A DNA stretch of 64,000 nt from Dipteris shenzhenensis (GCA_047967505.1 CM106539.1), one strand, 5' to 3'; shown: positions 19,556 to 30,742, counted from the stretch's first letter. Translations and numbers: made by a program. Notes: generated from the sequence alone by a model not told the origin.

Positions 19556-21179
19556 AGAGTAGCTTATGTAACCAAGCTACCTCACATGCAGCCATTGCTG
19601 CACCCCTGTACTCAGCCTCTGTGCTCGACAAGGCAACTGTAGGCTGTTTCTTGCTGCTCCAGGTGACTGCAGCACTCCCAAAAGAGAACACATATCCACT
19701 GGTAGATCGTCTATCAAAAATACTACCAGCCCAATCAACATCAGTGTATCCATGCAACTGTATCTGAATCCTAGCCTCATAAAAAAGTCCATACTGCAAT
19801 GTGGACTTCACATACCTGAGTATGCGTCTAGCCGCATCCAAATGCGGTTTCCTTGGAGCCTGCATAAATTGACTTACCAACCCAACAGCATAGCTCAAAT
19901 CTGGCCTAGTAATAGTCATGTAAATCAAACTTCCTACTATGCGTCTGTACATAGTAGGGTCCTCCAGAAGCTCACGTGCATCTGCGCTCAGCTTCACATT
20001 CTGCTCCAAAGGAACTGAAATAGGCTTACAGCCTGTCATCCCATATTTGGACAGCATGTCCAATCCATACTGCCTCTGCAAGAGCTGTATCCCACTTGGT
20101 GATCTAATCACCTCAATGCCCAAGAAATAACGCAGCTCTCCCAAATCCTTCATCTCAAACTTCTGCCTCAATAGCATTTTCACATGAAGGATATCTTCAT
20201 CACTATCACCTGTGATGATCAAATCATCAACATAAATGACCAGCAGCATAATCCCTTTCTCTGTTTTTCTCACATAGAGTGAGAAATCTACCTTGGAAAT
20301 CTGAAAGCCAATAGTGACAAGATACTGTCCTATCTTGTCAGACCATGCTCTAGGTGCTTGCTTCAAGCCATACAAGGCTTTCTTCAACCTGCAAACAAAC
20401 TCAGGATGAATAGCATGAACATAACCTGCTGGCTGCTCCATAAAGACCTCTTCTTGCAAATCACCATGCAAGAAGGCATTCTTTACATCCATCTGATGTA
20501 AAGACCATCCCTTTGATGCAGCCATAGCAATGGGTGCTCTTACGGTTGCCATCCTTGCAACCGGGCTGAAAGTTTCTTCATAATCAATGCCATATGTCTG
20601 TGCATACCCCTTGACAACTAATCTTGCCTTGTATCTATTCACAGAACCATCTGCATTGTGCTTGATCTTATAAACCCACTTACAGCCAATTGCATTCTTG
20701 CCTTTAGGTAAAGGCACCAATTCCCATGTAGCATTAGCATCCAAGGCATCCATTTCTTCATCTATGGCTTTCTCCCATTTTTCATTTCCCATGGCTTGCT
20801 CAAAAGAAGTGGGTTCTGGTTCCTGTATCACTTTGACCATATAGGCATAGTGAATGGCTGTAAATCCATCATATTTCAGCCTATCCACAGGATACCTGAC
20901 CCTGGTAGACCTGCGCAAAATAGGCTCACTTCCAGGTGCTCTCAAAACATCCCTGGTCTTCCTTACTCCAGGTGTAACAACAGAAGGAATACCCAACTCA
21001 TCATCAATGCTCTGTTCTGAGCCACTGGATTCACCATCCACACAAGAGTGACCTGCATTCACATCAAACATGGGCTGATCTACCTTCTCTTTTCCTTTTC
21101 GTGATACTTGCATACCACTCTCTGCATTACTTTGAGGTTGCTTTGAGGGGATTCTCCTGATCTCAATCTGCCTGTCCAT
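19521..21179 (-). pseudogene. Copia D pol: reverse transcriptase and RNase H
   Basis: A 552-codon open frame. In order: linker rich in Glu/Ser; [96 protein letters not shown]; the catalytic YVDDLIITG (about 20200-20230); RYFLGIEV; then RNase H with YTDVDWAG (Val where most copies have Ala) and LSSTEAEYRGA. Upstream and downstream parts of the polyprotein are in other frames, so two or three frameshifts separate it from a working element. Codon integrity within the frame is very good. Confidence 0.93.
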
Positions 21180-21430
21180 GGCGAAGTATGTGAACCACTG
21201 CTAGAGGACACTCCAGGTCCACTGATATTTTGTGATTGCTGCTGTGAATTCTGTGCAGCATTACCATTTTGTGCATCTACATCAATCATCACATTTACTG
21301 GTTTATACCAGCTGCTCATCTCATCAAAAACAACATCTCTGCTCACTGTGAACTTTCGTGTAGAAGGGTTATAGCATCTATACCCTTTTTGCTGCCTTTT
21401 TGCTGCAGAGAATAACCAATAAAGACGCAC
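21080..21430 (-). pseudogene. Copia D pol: linker between integrase and RT
   Basis: A 116-codon frame bridging two frameshifts. It starts with the end of the integrase (GYRCYNPSTRKF-VSRDVVFDE), then a Gln/Ser-rich linker. The upstream shift (about 21385-21405) coincides with a direct repetition of GCAGCAAAAAG, suggesting a slippage insertion; the downstream shift is near 21110-21180. Confidence 0.85.
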
Positions 21431-23244
21431 TTCTTAGCTTTTGGATCCAACTTGGACCTCAACTCATCTGGCACATGGACATAGGCAATGCAACCAAAAA
21501 TTTTCAAATGAGAAATATCTGGTTTCCTACCAGTATACATCTCCTCTGGCGTCATGCCATGTATTGCTGCAGTGGGAGTCCTGTTCATCATATACACTAC
21601 TGTAGCAACTGCTTCAGCCCAATAATAATCTAGTAGATCTTTTTCATTTAGCATAGCCCGAGATACCTCTCCAATATGCATGTTTTTCCTTTCTGCAATT
21701 CCATTTTGCTGTGGGGTATGACTGCATGAATATTGCTGCTTTATACCATGCTCCTGCAAGAACCTTGTAAACTCATTTGAGAGGTACTCTCCCCCTCCAT
21801 CTGACCTTAGGCATTTTATTTGCAGGCCTGTTTCTTTTTCAACCATAGCTTTGAAAGCTTTGAAGTGCCCAAACACTTCACTTTTCTTTTTCATAAAATA
21901 CACCCACAGTTTTTTGCTGAAGTCATCAATAAATGTGACAAAATAGTGGCAGCCTCCAATAGATGCAGCTTTTGTAGTCCACACATCAGAGTGGATTAAT
22001 TCCAATGGCTTTTTACTCTCTTGAACATGCCTAGGAAAAGGTTTCCTTGCCTGTTTTCCAAATTGACAGGCTTCACAAACCTTGTGCATTTCTGCAACCT
22101 TGAATTTAGGCAATCCTGTAACAATATTTTGGGCTTGCATTGATTTAAGTCGCTGTATATTAACATGATCAATGCGTTTGTGCCAGATATCAATATCTGC
22201 AACTACACCAGTCCCATGTGCAAACATTGCTGCACTCAATTCAGGCATGTCCGCATCCAACGTAAACATCCTGCCCTTCTTCTTTCCTTTTGCTATCAAG
22301 TGACCATTATTTTTCATATCCTCAACAAAGCATCCATGAGGATTAAATCTGACCTGCAAGCCCTGCTCAACCATTTGACCAACAGAAACCAGGTTCTTGG
22401 TGATGTTAGGGACATGAAATACATCAAACAAGTATTTCTTTTTCCCATCCTGCATAGACAAAGGAATTTTGCCAATCTGCACAATAGGATGTGCAGTATC
22501 ATCACCAATCTCCACAAATCCTGGCTTTTCCATTTTCCTTGCATCTTGCATCCATTCTGCATGACCTGTCATGTGGTTTGATGCACCTGAGTCAACATAC
22601 CACACATCATTTTGTTCTTCTGCACTTGTCACAGAATTGGTCATATGCTGCACCATAAAAAGATGCTCATTTCTGTCATCACCCTGCCTGCTAGAAGATG
22701 CATAATTGCCTTGCTGCAATTTTCCATTCATAATGTCATTCTGCTTTTTGTAGCAGTCCTTAGCCATATGACCCATTTTGCCACAATAGTAGCATTCAAC
22801 ATTGCTGTTTGCATTTTGGCTTCTCTGCCATCCACCACGGCCTCTTTGGCTCCCCCTGCCTCTAGAGTTACCACGTCCTCCTGCATAGGACTGGTTTTCT
22901 TGCGTTTGCTGCATATTCTGATTTCTACCACGGCCTGCAGATCGGCCTCCTCTACCTCTGCCAGTACCTCTGCCAGCATTTGAGTAGAAGACAGTTTCTT
23001 TTGAAGTTCCTGCTGAAGAAGATGCACCACCATTTCTCTGCTCTTCAGAAATTAGAAGAGCAATCAGCTCCTCAAAATCAGGAAATTTTTCACGGACGGC
23101 AATGGATGTCCGGAACTGTGCATAATCCTTTCCTAGACCATTCAAGGTCACAGAAACCAAATCATCATCATCCACTGGCGACCCAATGGAAGCAAGTGCA
23201 TCTGCAATTTTCTTCACTTTCATGTGGTAGTCATTTATGCTCAA
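21343..23244 (-). pseudogene. Copia D gag (C-terminal part), protease and integrase
   Basis: 633 open codons. The gag part continues with an RG-rich stretch (about 22990-22820) and a canonical zinc knuckle CYYCGKMGHMAKDC (about 22790-22750). Protease follows (WYVDSGASNHMTG, about 22610-22570), then the pre-integrase HHCC module (WHKRIDHVN ... CEACQFGKQ), and the integrase core with HSDVW, FIDDFSKKLWVY, SDGGGEY and TPQQNGIAERKN, giving the D-D-E set. It ends in VFIGYSLQQK before the frameshift. The order protease-integrase-RT is diagnostic of Ty1/copia. Confidence 0.93.
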
Positions 23245-23253
23245 ATTTTCTCT

Positions 23254-23634
23254 CTACACATTGTGCAACTCCTGTTTGAGTTGCATTTTCCTGGCTTGCG
23301 TATTTGTGCTGTACATTTTTGCCAAAGTATCCCATGCCTCCTTTGGCATACTTGCATCCTGAATATGCACAATCATGGAGTCCGAAATACTGATAGATAG
23401 CCAGTACATAACTTTCCTGGCTCTCTCATGCCATCCTTTGAATGCCTGCATTTCCTGTTGACTGGGAACATTAGGAAGAACATGTTCTTCTTCATTTCCT
23501 GTAATGAATTCCCAATAGCCTTTTCCCATCAAGAAATTCGTCATTCTAAACTTCCATGCCTGGAAGTTGTTCTTGTCAAGCTTTTCAGTGACAATCTGTG
23601 AAAGAGAATCAGATGCCATTACAGAACACTGCAA
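23254..23634 (-). pseudogene. Copia D gag N-terminus, stopped by one TAG
   Basis: Starts at ATG 23634 (an alternative ATG is six codons in). It encodes a typical copia gag front: KLDKNNFQAWKFRM, MGKGYWEFI, AFKGWHERARKVMYWLSISI, PKEAWDTLAKMY and QLKQELHNV. It is in the same frame as the 633-codon ORF that follows; a single TAG at 23254-23256 separates them. So the ancestor had one continuous gag-pol frame here. Confidence 0.92.
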
Positions 23635-24099
23635 AATATTCTGTCACTGCAAAAAACACAGCTTTTGCCTCACACGGGCAGATCTGCAAAACTGACGAAA
23701 GTGGTATTTCACCACACAGTCACTTCCTAGTGACGATTTTGCATCAACAGGCAACATGCATGAATCTGCAACTCCCAATATCTCTGCACACAGGCATACG
23801 ATGCAATTTCTGCGGCACCTTTCCACCGACTAGCCGCGCAGTGGTCGCACAGCAAAAAACAAGGCCTTTTTCTGAGTGCCTGCGAAGAACTTCTGCCTTC
23901 AAAACAGGCCCCGCAGCATATATTGCGCTCTCGCCACACCGCGAAGGGCATCTCAATCTGAAACAGTGCACTCCTGCACTTCTGGCTGTGCTACCTACAG
24001 ATATTTGCTCCCAAACTCAAAATAGGAAAGCAACACTGGTCCTCTTACCAGGACACCACGAACTTGGCTTGCTTTCTTGAGCTCCTTACCACGAACAAG
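23635..24099 (-). other. Copia D untranslated leader
   Basis: About 465 bases between primer site and gag, without supported coding sequence. Confidence 0.75.
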
Positions 24100-24111
24100 G
24101 CTCTGATACCA
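24100..24111 (-). other. Copia D primer-binding site (initiator tRNA-Met)
   Basis: Reverse complement reads TGGTATCAGAGC and abuts the 5' LTR, as in gypsy C. Confidence 0.95.
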
Positions 24112-24462
24112 TGTGAAGATAGTGGGAGAGAGGGAAGGAGTCTCACTTGAGGCTTTCTCACAATCACAATGGGGGAATACACACAAAGGTGGAGGCTGAA
24201 AACAGTTTTCCTCTTATTAGTTGTGAAAACCAAAAGAACTCTAGTACAAAGAAATAGAAGAACCCTATATGTGGTCTCAAACCAAACTCAACTAACTAAG
24301 GTGGCATACTAACTGAGCCATGAACTAGTGTAGATAAGGATAGCTATCATCCAGCTATTATTCGTGGGCGGTGTACCAACCGCATCTCCAGCTAACAAGT
24401 CGGTGACATAAATACACAACGGTCACCCTGGCATATCGCGAGTGGAGCTCGATATCTCAACA
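24112..24462 (-). repeat. Copia D 5' LTR (antisense element)
   Basis: 351 bp partner of 18945-19283; TG...CA ends. Followed by the AAGTG target duplication at 24463-24467. Confidence 0.95.
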
Positions 24463-24467
24463 AAGTG

Positions 24468-26301
24468 TACCTCAAATGTATGTGCAAATTGTAGTGCAAT
24501 AGTAGACACTCCCTAAACCATAGTAGGGATTCTCTATTGGTAACCTTCTTGTTTGTCAACTGTTATAGCTCAAGTAGTAGGACAATTGCTTTTCATTTTT
24601 AAAATAGTTTAGATATCCTATGTCATCCAAGATACATCCTTCATAGGCATAATAGCATTTACAATAGTTTAATGACCTCATTTAAATGCTAATTGTGTAA
24701 TGTTTTGATCTCACATTCAAGTTTAAAATGTGTAGACTATTGTAGATCCCAAGTTTGTCAAATTCATTGAGTAATGCATAAGTATGAATCGCGAAAGTTA
24801 TCCATATACAATACTTTGGGTATATTCCCTAAACTTCACATTATCAAAGAAAAAAGGCTACATTGGATCTTGTTAGCCCATACATAACTATGTCCTCGAA
24901 CCATTCTAGTACTCATGAAGTCCCAAAATGTGAATCTAGTCTCAAAATTTTGGCTGGGCCAAGTAAGAATGCAAATATTGCCCAAATATGGATGGGAAAA
25001 TCCTTGAGTTCAGTTGGTTGACTTGGATGAGACTCCTAGGAGGTACAAGATGGTTTGATTGAGTTCTAGGCATGAATTTGTAAGAAGGAAAAACCCCATA
25101 GGAAATATATGAAGATTGTTGGGGGATAAATCCATTAGATCCAAGCACATGGGTCTCATGCAATAGTGTAATTTTGACATGGAAAGGAAAGGGTTCAAAA
25201 ATAAAAATTTCCCACTCAAGCACAAGATACAATTGAACAAAACTTGAAATTAGAGAAGTGACACACGAATGAATAATTTTGTTTCCAAAATCCATTAGAT
25301 CCAAGACATGTGTCTCATGCAATAGTGTAATTTCAGCACGGAAAGGAAAGGTTCAAGCATGAGATACAAATGAATAAAACTTGAAATTGGAGAATTGACT
25401 CATGAATGACTAATTTGTTTCCAAATTTTCCGAAATTGACATTATTTACCATAGGCAAACTCCATAATGCCTTAATGTGTCCCATAATTCTTAGTAGTAC
25501 ACACTGTAAGTTAGAACACATTGAGGTTTAAGTATTTGCACTTAAATTTTGTGATACATTTATAAAGTTCTATAGAAGGTTTTATTGTAAAGACCAACCA
25601 ACTTTCTCATTGAAATACAAAAAAATAATTCAAATTCAAATGTTTTTTTAGAACACCTCTTTTACATGTTATTTCAATTTATAAAGAAACAACTATTTTA
25701 TTACCAATTAATTATTAATTAGCATGGTGTGTGGAAGATAGAACAAGCTACAAATGTATAAACTTTGACATGCATCTGTACTAGTGGAGCACCCATTAAT
25801 TTGAAAATAGGACAAGGTGTGGAAATCACCAAATTGACAATTGAGTCAACACTTGCAAGTCAATAAAATGATAAGATCTACAATTCAATTTGGAAATAAT
25901 AAGCTGGCATCAAACAAAGGCATATCAGAGTGGTTGATTCAAAATTCTCTAGAACCATCTAAACTTAGTTTTTTAAATGCCAACTTTTCGAAGCTGTTAT
26001 AATTCATGGAAACAATTTGGTAATAAGATTGTGCATACAAGAATCTCAATTTAGTTTAGGTTTGAAGTAATAACATTATTTGAAGAACATTATTTGAAGC
26101 ATAGAAAAAGACAAATAGAAAGAATTCCCAACTACCATTCTAGTTGTCTCAAATTATTTGTACATGCCTTCTCATGGAACAATTTCTATTCTAACGTCAA
26201 CTTATTTCATAACAACACCCCATGAGGGGTGCTGCGTATGTAAAGGGATAAAAAAGTGACAAGCTCTAAAGTCTAAAGCACAAAGTTATAAAGAAAGTCT
26301 A
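24468..26301. other. AT-rich intergenic DNA with a tandem duplication
   Basis: No gene can be supported. A tandem duplication is clear: 25128-25288 and 25289-25427 both begin AATCCATTAGATCCAAG and carry CTCATGCAATAGTGTAATTT; the second copy has lost about 20 bases. The minus-strand ORF that spans it is a product of the duplication. Confidence 0.6.
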
Positions 26302-26310
26302 TGCTTTTGT
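26302..26310. repeat. MITE-2 target duplication, left copy
   Basis: TGCTTTTGT, repeated exactly at 27305-27313. Confidence 0.85.
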
Positions 26311-27304
26311 GGGTGTGATTTTTTGGTGAGCTTTTTGTCATGAGCTTTTTTCCAATTTTCATGAATATTGCGAGCTTTTCATTCACCTGAGAGAGAGAGA
26401 GAGGGGGGGGGGTTCATGGAGTGGGGTGGGTTGAAAGTTTGGGTTGTGGTTGCAGTTAAGAGGAGAGAGGGGGGGAGGAAAGATAAAGGAAAGGGAAAGG
26501 GGCAGGCGCATGGGTAAGGTGGCATGGAGAAGGGAGGGGAGGGGAGTTGGAACATATATTCATTATCATAGTGGAGAATGTAGAGGGGGAACTTATAAGG
26601 TATGCAAAGAGGAGTGCAAGGAGGAGAGAGAGGATGAGGAATGTGAAAGTTATGTTCATCTACTAAATGTAAAGGGGAAGGGAGAGCATGTGGGAAATTT
26701 ATTTATTTTCAAAGTGTATAATTTGACAGATTTGACCTCATATTTGCATTCCTCGTCGAATTCCGGTCATTTTGAGTACCAACATGACCATATTCCGATA
26801 AAAATTGAAAAAATGGTGTTTTTGTCATTTTGGCCTGTTTTGGGCCCATTTTGAGTTTGCGCTAGACTCAAAATAGGCCCAAAACAGGCCAAAATGACAA
26901 AAACACCATTTTTTCAATTTTTATCAGAATATGGTCATGTTGGTACTCAAAATGACCGGAATTCGACGAGGAATCCAAATATGAGGTCAAAAGTTTCAAA
27001 TTATACACTTTTAAAATGTACATATCTCCCATAGTTCCTCCCTTCTACTTTGAATATGGACATATCTTCCATAATTTTTTGCCTCCTACTGCCACTCATA
27101 TCCGCCCCCCCTTGTGCATAGTATACACTCTGCCACCCCTCCCACATGCTATGAAAATGAACATATCCTATATTCTCTCCCCCTCTTTCTAACCTCCCCA
27201 TCTTTCTTATAATAAAAACATGTATGGATTTCTAAAAAAAGCTCACAAAAACAAAGAAATGGTAAAAAAGCTCACATTAAAAAGCTCGCCAAAAGATTCC
27301 CCCC
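26311..27304. mobile_element. MITE-2, Mutator-like foldback element, 994 bp
   Basis: Termini are inverted: left GGGTGTGATTTTTTGGTGAGC, right (reverse complement) GGGGGGAATCTTTTGGCGAGC. Perfect 9-bp duplications flank it. Symmetry extends inward through repeated GAGCTTTTT motifs, then through a diverged purine-rich part on the left (26395-26700) versus the right, and finally into a near-perfect central hairpin. No transposase is encoded; the open frame 26444-26854 reflects low-complexity purine-rich sequence. Fold-back Mutator relatives with long inverted repeats and 9-bp duplications are known in plants. This family I do not recognise. Confidence 0.8.
26714..27008. repeat. Central 143-bp inverted repeat of MITE-2
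   Basis: Arms 26714-26856 and 26866-27008, equal in length, with a 9-base loop (TTGCGCTAG) and only a handful of mismatches by eye. Examples: GTGTATAATTTGA / TCAAATTATACAC at the outer ends and TTTTGGGCCCATTTTGAGT / ACTCAAAATAGGCCCAAAA at the loop. A transcript across it would fold into a long double-stranded RNA. Confidence 0.9.
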
Positions 27305-27324
27305 TGCTTTTGTTAGTAGCCAAA

Positions 27325-27830
27325 GGACCGTCCATTCAAGCAAAATGAAAGTAAGTATCAGCCTAAGAAGAAAGCTACCTGAGATTGCCGAGGAAGGTAA
27401 ATTTCTAACTTGCAAAGCGTTGGCTAGAGCTACTTAGGACCTCAAAGAAAATCAGCTACAATCACCTTGGGAGTGCTTACAGTGATCATGTTGCTTATGA
27501 CAGTTGTGAACCTCGTAGTATGCCATGCTGCATAGCTCGCATTCGAGGTGACACTAAGGACACTTTGATGGGCACACCACACGATTGCCACACTGAGGGC
27601 ACTGCTTGCTCTTTTGAGCCTCCACCCCATCCCCATGAAGGGACAACACCATCAATGCACAAGCTGTTGCCAAGAGTAGCACTACTGCTCCTTTGGCCAT
27701 AATGAATATTTCTCAGTGTCGATGTTGTTTCCTCTGCGACAAATTATACATGTATTGCTTGCCTTGCTTTTGTGCTTTTTGAATGCTAAGCAAAAAGCTT
27801 AATCATCAAGCTTGCTTTCGCCATTATGAA
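27325..27830 (-). repeat. Duplicated segment carrying CRP copy 1
   Basis: On the minus strand this block matches 47200-48105 (plus strand): shared 5' flank with AAGCACAAAAGCAAGGCAAGCAA, the peptide gene, the 3' flank with GAGGTCCT and AGAAATTTACCTTCC, and the end AATGGACGG (about 27328-27337). It ends near the target duplication of MITE-2. Confidence 0.75.
27452..27700 (-). pseudogene. Secreted cysteine-rich peptide pseudogene, copy 1
   Basis: An 82-codon frame from ATG at 27700 to TGA at 27452-27454, with one TAG (27554-27556). Residues 1-28 form a convincing signal peptide: MAKGAVVLLLATACALMV then a polar end and VEA cleavage site. The mature part has ten Cys (residues 34, 37, 43, 47, 50, 54, 57, 67, 74, 81) in the pattern C-x2-C-x5-C-x3-C-x2-C-x3-C-x2-C-x9-C-x6-C-x6-C, plus many His in the last third. 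The stop replaces a residue between the fourth and fifth Cys; copy 2 has Gln there. The design suggests a small extracellular, disulfide-bonded peptide such as a defence or signalling CRP. Family and function are unknown to me. Confidence 0.6.
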
Positions 27831-28899
27831 CTTCTTGTTTTTCTCTTGAATTCCATTAGGGGATATGACTGTGAGCTTTGTCGTTCTTATGGATTGCCAT
27901 ATAGGCACAAATCTGATGATTCGCTCTTAGAATAAGAATCAAAAGAACGATTTATCATAAGAGAAGGCAAAGTCTTCTTTTGTATACACAATTTAATTAA
28001 GAAAGAGGTTAAACATGCCATTCCTTTACACTTTGCAAGTTGGTCCCATACACAAGAAGCGTGCATGTATGCACCAAAGCATTTGGCTCCAACTTGTGGG
28101 TTATATGAGTCTTTAGACACTGCTAATTGTTTAGTAAGAAATAATAAAAAAGAAACGCATTGAGGACTCGCAAATCCATTAGGCTTTGCCAAGTTTCTAT
28201 AGTTATTTGCATGCTCTCACACTGGCTACAAAGCCACTTTTTTATATTTAAAAAAGGCTAAATTTAAAACGTAAATCAGTGCTATCTTTCCTTTAAGCTT
28301 TTACGAATGATACCTGCATGAAAGTACTTGGCTCCAACTTGTGGGTTTTATGGGTCTTTAGACACTATCGATTGTTTAGTAATAAATAATAAAAAAGAAA
28401 TGCTTTGAGGACTTGCAAGATCCATTAGGCTTTGGGATTTTTTTTTACAGGCGAATCTACTTTCTTGTAAAACGGTTTTTTGGATAGCAACTTTTTTTTT
28501 CAAGTAATGGCTTCAGCAATTATCAAGCGAATCGGCTTTAGTGCCTTGCTCACAAATGAACACGCGAGACCTGGATGAGCGATCAGAAAGCTTGAAGTGA
28601 CTTGAAGACTTGTAGCTGGAGGAAGCCAAGGCAATTGTTCTAGGGAGAGCTCAAGCATGGAGGGAGAGTGGAGCCCTTGAATTGATTTATAGCCATGTTG
28701 GAGGGGAGTAAAAAGCACACACAAGCTAAAAGCTGAAAAGCCAACAACCATCTAAAAGTAGAGGTTAAGAATTTTAGAAATTCATGATAAAAATTCCCAA
28801 ACAACTAAGAATAATCACAAAAATCCCACTCAACTCAATCCTAAAGCACTATCTCTAGGAGAGCCAGTGCTAACAAAAGAACCCAATGTTTCATCAACA
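27831..28899. other. Intergenic DNA with a 120-bp direct repeat
   Basis: No gene. Copies at about 28075-28197 and 28318-28436 share TTGGCTCCAACTTGTGGGTT, TTTAGACACT, AATAATAAAAAAGAAA and CCATTAGGCTTTG. The part at 28500-28760 (ATTGATTTATAGCCATGTTGG) has the look of an antisense LTR but has no partner. Confidence 0.5.
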
Positions 28900-28904
28900 T
28901 CAAA

Positions 28905-29340
28905 GGCAAAGATCCTGACTCATTGTCATCTTTCTTAACACCAGTTAACATAAAACGTTATGTTATTCTAGAGATAAAAAACCATTGAATTTTGGGGAGC
29001 TTAGTACCCTTGTTAATCTATGAGGAAGCAAGCAAGAGACTATATAAAGACGCTAGTAATGAGAAGGCATTTGATGCTAGCACCAACAAAAAAGGTAAGT
29101 GCAGTAGGAGAAAGGCAAGGGAGAGCAAGAAAAAAAAAGTGTTACTTTGGTGACATGCCTAGACATATAATGATCAATTACTTAACAAAAGAGCTTGATT
29201 AAAACCAAAAGAAGGAGGACAAGTTCAAGCAAGATGAGTAGACTAGTAATCAGATAGTAAATGTCACCTTTAAAGAGGATCTATACTCATTGGTTAGCTT
29301 TAGTAGCTCTAAGATCAAATATGTAGAGCAAAAAGTGACT
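28905..29340 (+). pseudogene. Copia gag fossil
   Basis: Frames include KDSDSLSSFL-like decay, RLYKDASNEKAFDAST and KKKCYFGDMPRHIMINY, a degraded CCHC knuckle (one Cys and spacing lost). The stretch with TTAACATAAAACGTTATGT (about 28945-28963) and CCCTTGTTAATCTA closely matches the antisense copy at 39640-39990. So two copies of the same copia family lie 11 kb apart in opposite orientation. Confidence 0.55.
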
Positions 29341-29589
29341 GTGCTTGTGTCTAGTATTGTTTATGAAAGTGAAAGATAACAGAAGTTGCTCAGAGCATGC
29401 TAAGAATGAGGCTATGTTTATCATTGAGAAGGAGGATGAAATTCGTAACCCTCCACCTTTGCACCTCCCTTGCGATGCATATTCTCCACTCTCCCCTCTT
29501 CCTCCCTCCGTTCTTCCCTCCGGCGTCCCTGCCCCCATCGTGGAGCCCATGGGAAACTTATTTAAGGATGCTTAAACTAAGTGTATGCA

Positions 29590-29935
29590 GTGTGATATTT
29601 GTCAGCGCATTGGATGATTATTATCAAATTAGTCTATGCCATTGCAAGCTACTCATCCTTGGGAAGCATTTGAAAGATGGGGTTTGGATTTTGTTGGCCC
29701 CTTCAAACCTACCAGGTTTACACAGAACAAATACATTATTATGGCTATTGATGTGCTACTAAGTGGGCCAAAGCTAAGGCACTCTAAGATAACTTGACTC
29801 AAAACACTGCCAAGTTTATCTTTGAAAATATCATTTGCAGATACGGATATCCTATACATCTTGTTAGTGATCAGGGTTCACATTTTCTCGATGAGTTGTG
29901 TAGCTACTCAAGACTGAATTCAATATCATGCATAT
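29590..29935 (+). pseudogene. Gypsy integrase core fragment
   Basis: Plus frames show a CDICQRI zinc-finger end, WEAFERWGLDFVGPFKP (first Asp block), NKYIIMAIDV, a shift, then QNTAKFIFENIICRYGYPIHLVSDQGSHF (second Asp block), ending in FLDEL. This is the Ty3/gypsy integrase core up to the second catalytic Asp; the Glu part is absent. It points the opposite way to the gypsy RT/RNase H at 30041-31290, so they are separate insertions or an inversion. Confidence 0.75.
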
Positions 29936-30040
29936 ATAGCTCCTCATCCAAAAACTCATCTTCAATGTTGGTTGTAGGCTCACTAGACTCCAATTAGGAC
30001 AAATAGTTTGCAACTGCATGTTGTGATCCTAACTTGTGTA

Positions 30041-30343
30041 TTACTTTGAAATCAAAATCTTGTAGAAGTAGCATCCAGTGTGCCAGTTGATCGGTAAGAT
30101 TCTATTTGCTTGACCAAATAGAGCAATGTGGAGTGGTCCACCTGGAACATGAATCAGCGGCCCAAGAGATAGTGGTAGAATTTGTTCACAAAACAATATC
30201 ATCCCCAAGCCCTCATGTTTTATCATTGAGTAGTTCTTCTTTGCTATGGATAGTCTACAATTGGTGTTGTAGATGGGCCGGTACCATCCCACCATCTCTT
30301 CTTGCATCAAGATGTTACCCATTGCTTGATTAGAAGCATCCAC
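30041..30343 (-). pseudogene. Gypsy RNase H fragment (antisense)
   Basis: Minus-strand reading: DASNQAMGNILMQ (start of the RNase H fold), YRPIYNTNCRLSIAKKNYSMIKHEGLGMIL and later GPLHIALFGQANR. This is the gypsy RNase H N-terminus following the RT at 30834-31290; the tandem duplication at 30483-30742 lies between them. Confidence 0.75.
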
Positions 30344-30482
30344 AAAGACATGGAACGTTTGTTCCCAATTTGAATCCCAATTTGAAAGTACTAGAACTAG
30401 TGCTATGGATAGTTGGACTTTTATTTGATCGTAGGATTTATCACATTATTTTGACTATAAACAAGGCCTTTGGCTTGACATG

Positions 30483-30742
30483 CACCAAAGCATTCAATGG
30501 GATGGCCATGTGAGTTAGGAACCGTAGGTGCGATCTCATGCTACCGAATTTAGCCTAAGAACCACAAGCACTCCTTTGGGCTTGTTGGTGTGGGAAACTG
30601 CATGATCACTGCCACCAAAGCATTCAATGGGATGGCCATGTGAGCTAGGAACCATAGGTGCCATCTCATGCTAGCAGATTTAGCCCAAGAACCACAAGCT
30701 TTCCTTTGGGCTTGTTGGTGCAGGCAACTGCATGATCACTGC
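30483..30742. repeat. 130-bp perfect-register tandem duplication
   Basis: 30483-30612 and 30613-30742 both start CACCAAAGCATTCAATGGGA and end GCATGATCACTGC, with about ten differences by eye. It duplicates a part of the antisense gypsy pol between RT and RNase H. Confidence 0.92.

Noticed and set aside
26444-26854. 136-codon ORF within MITE-2
   Set aside because: Purine-rich low-complexity (Arg/Gly/Glu) and runs into the hairpin arm; no counterpart reading on the other arm.
27520-27702. Plus-strand 60-codon ORF with many Cys and His
   Set aside because: It is the complement of the peptide pseudogene; the minus frame has the signal peptide and regular Cys spacing shared with copy 2.
29345-29762. 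Two overlapping plus ORFs (76 and 121 codons)
   Set aside because: They cover a CT-rich stretch and the integrase fragment in wrong frames; only the integrase reading is supported.
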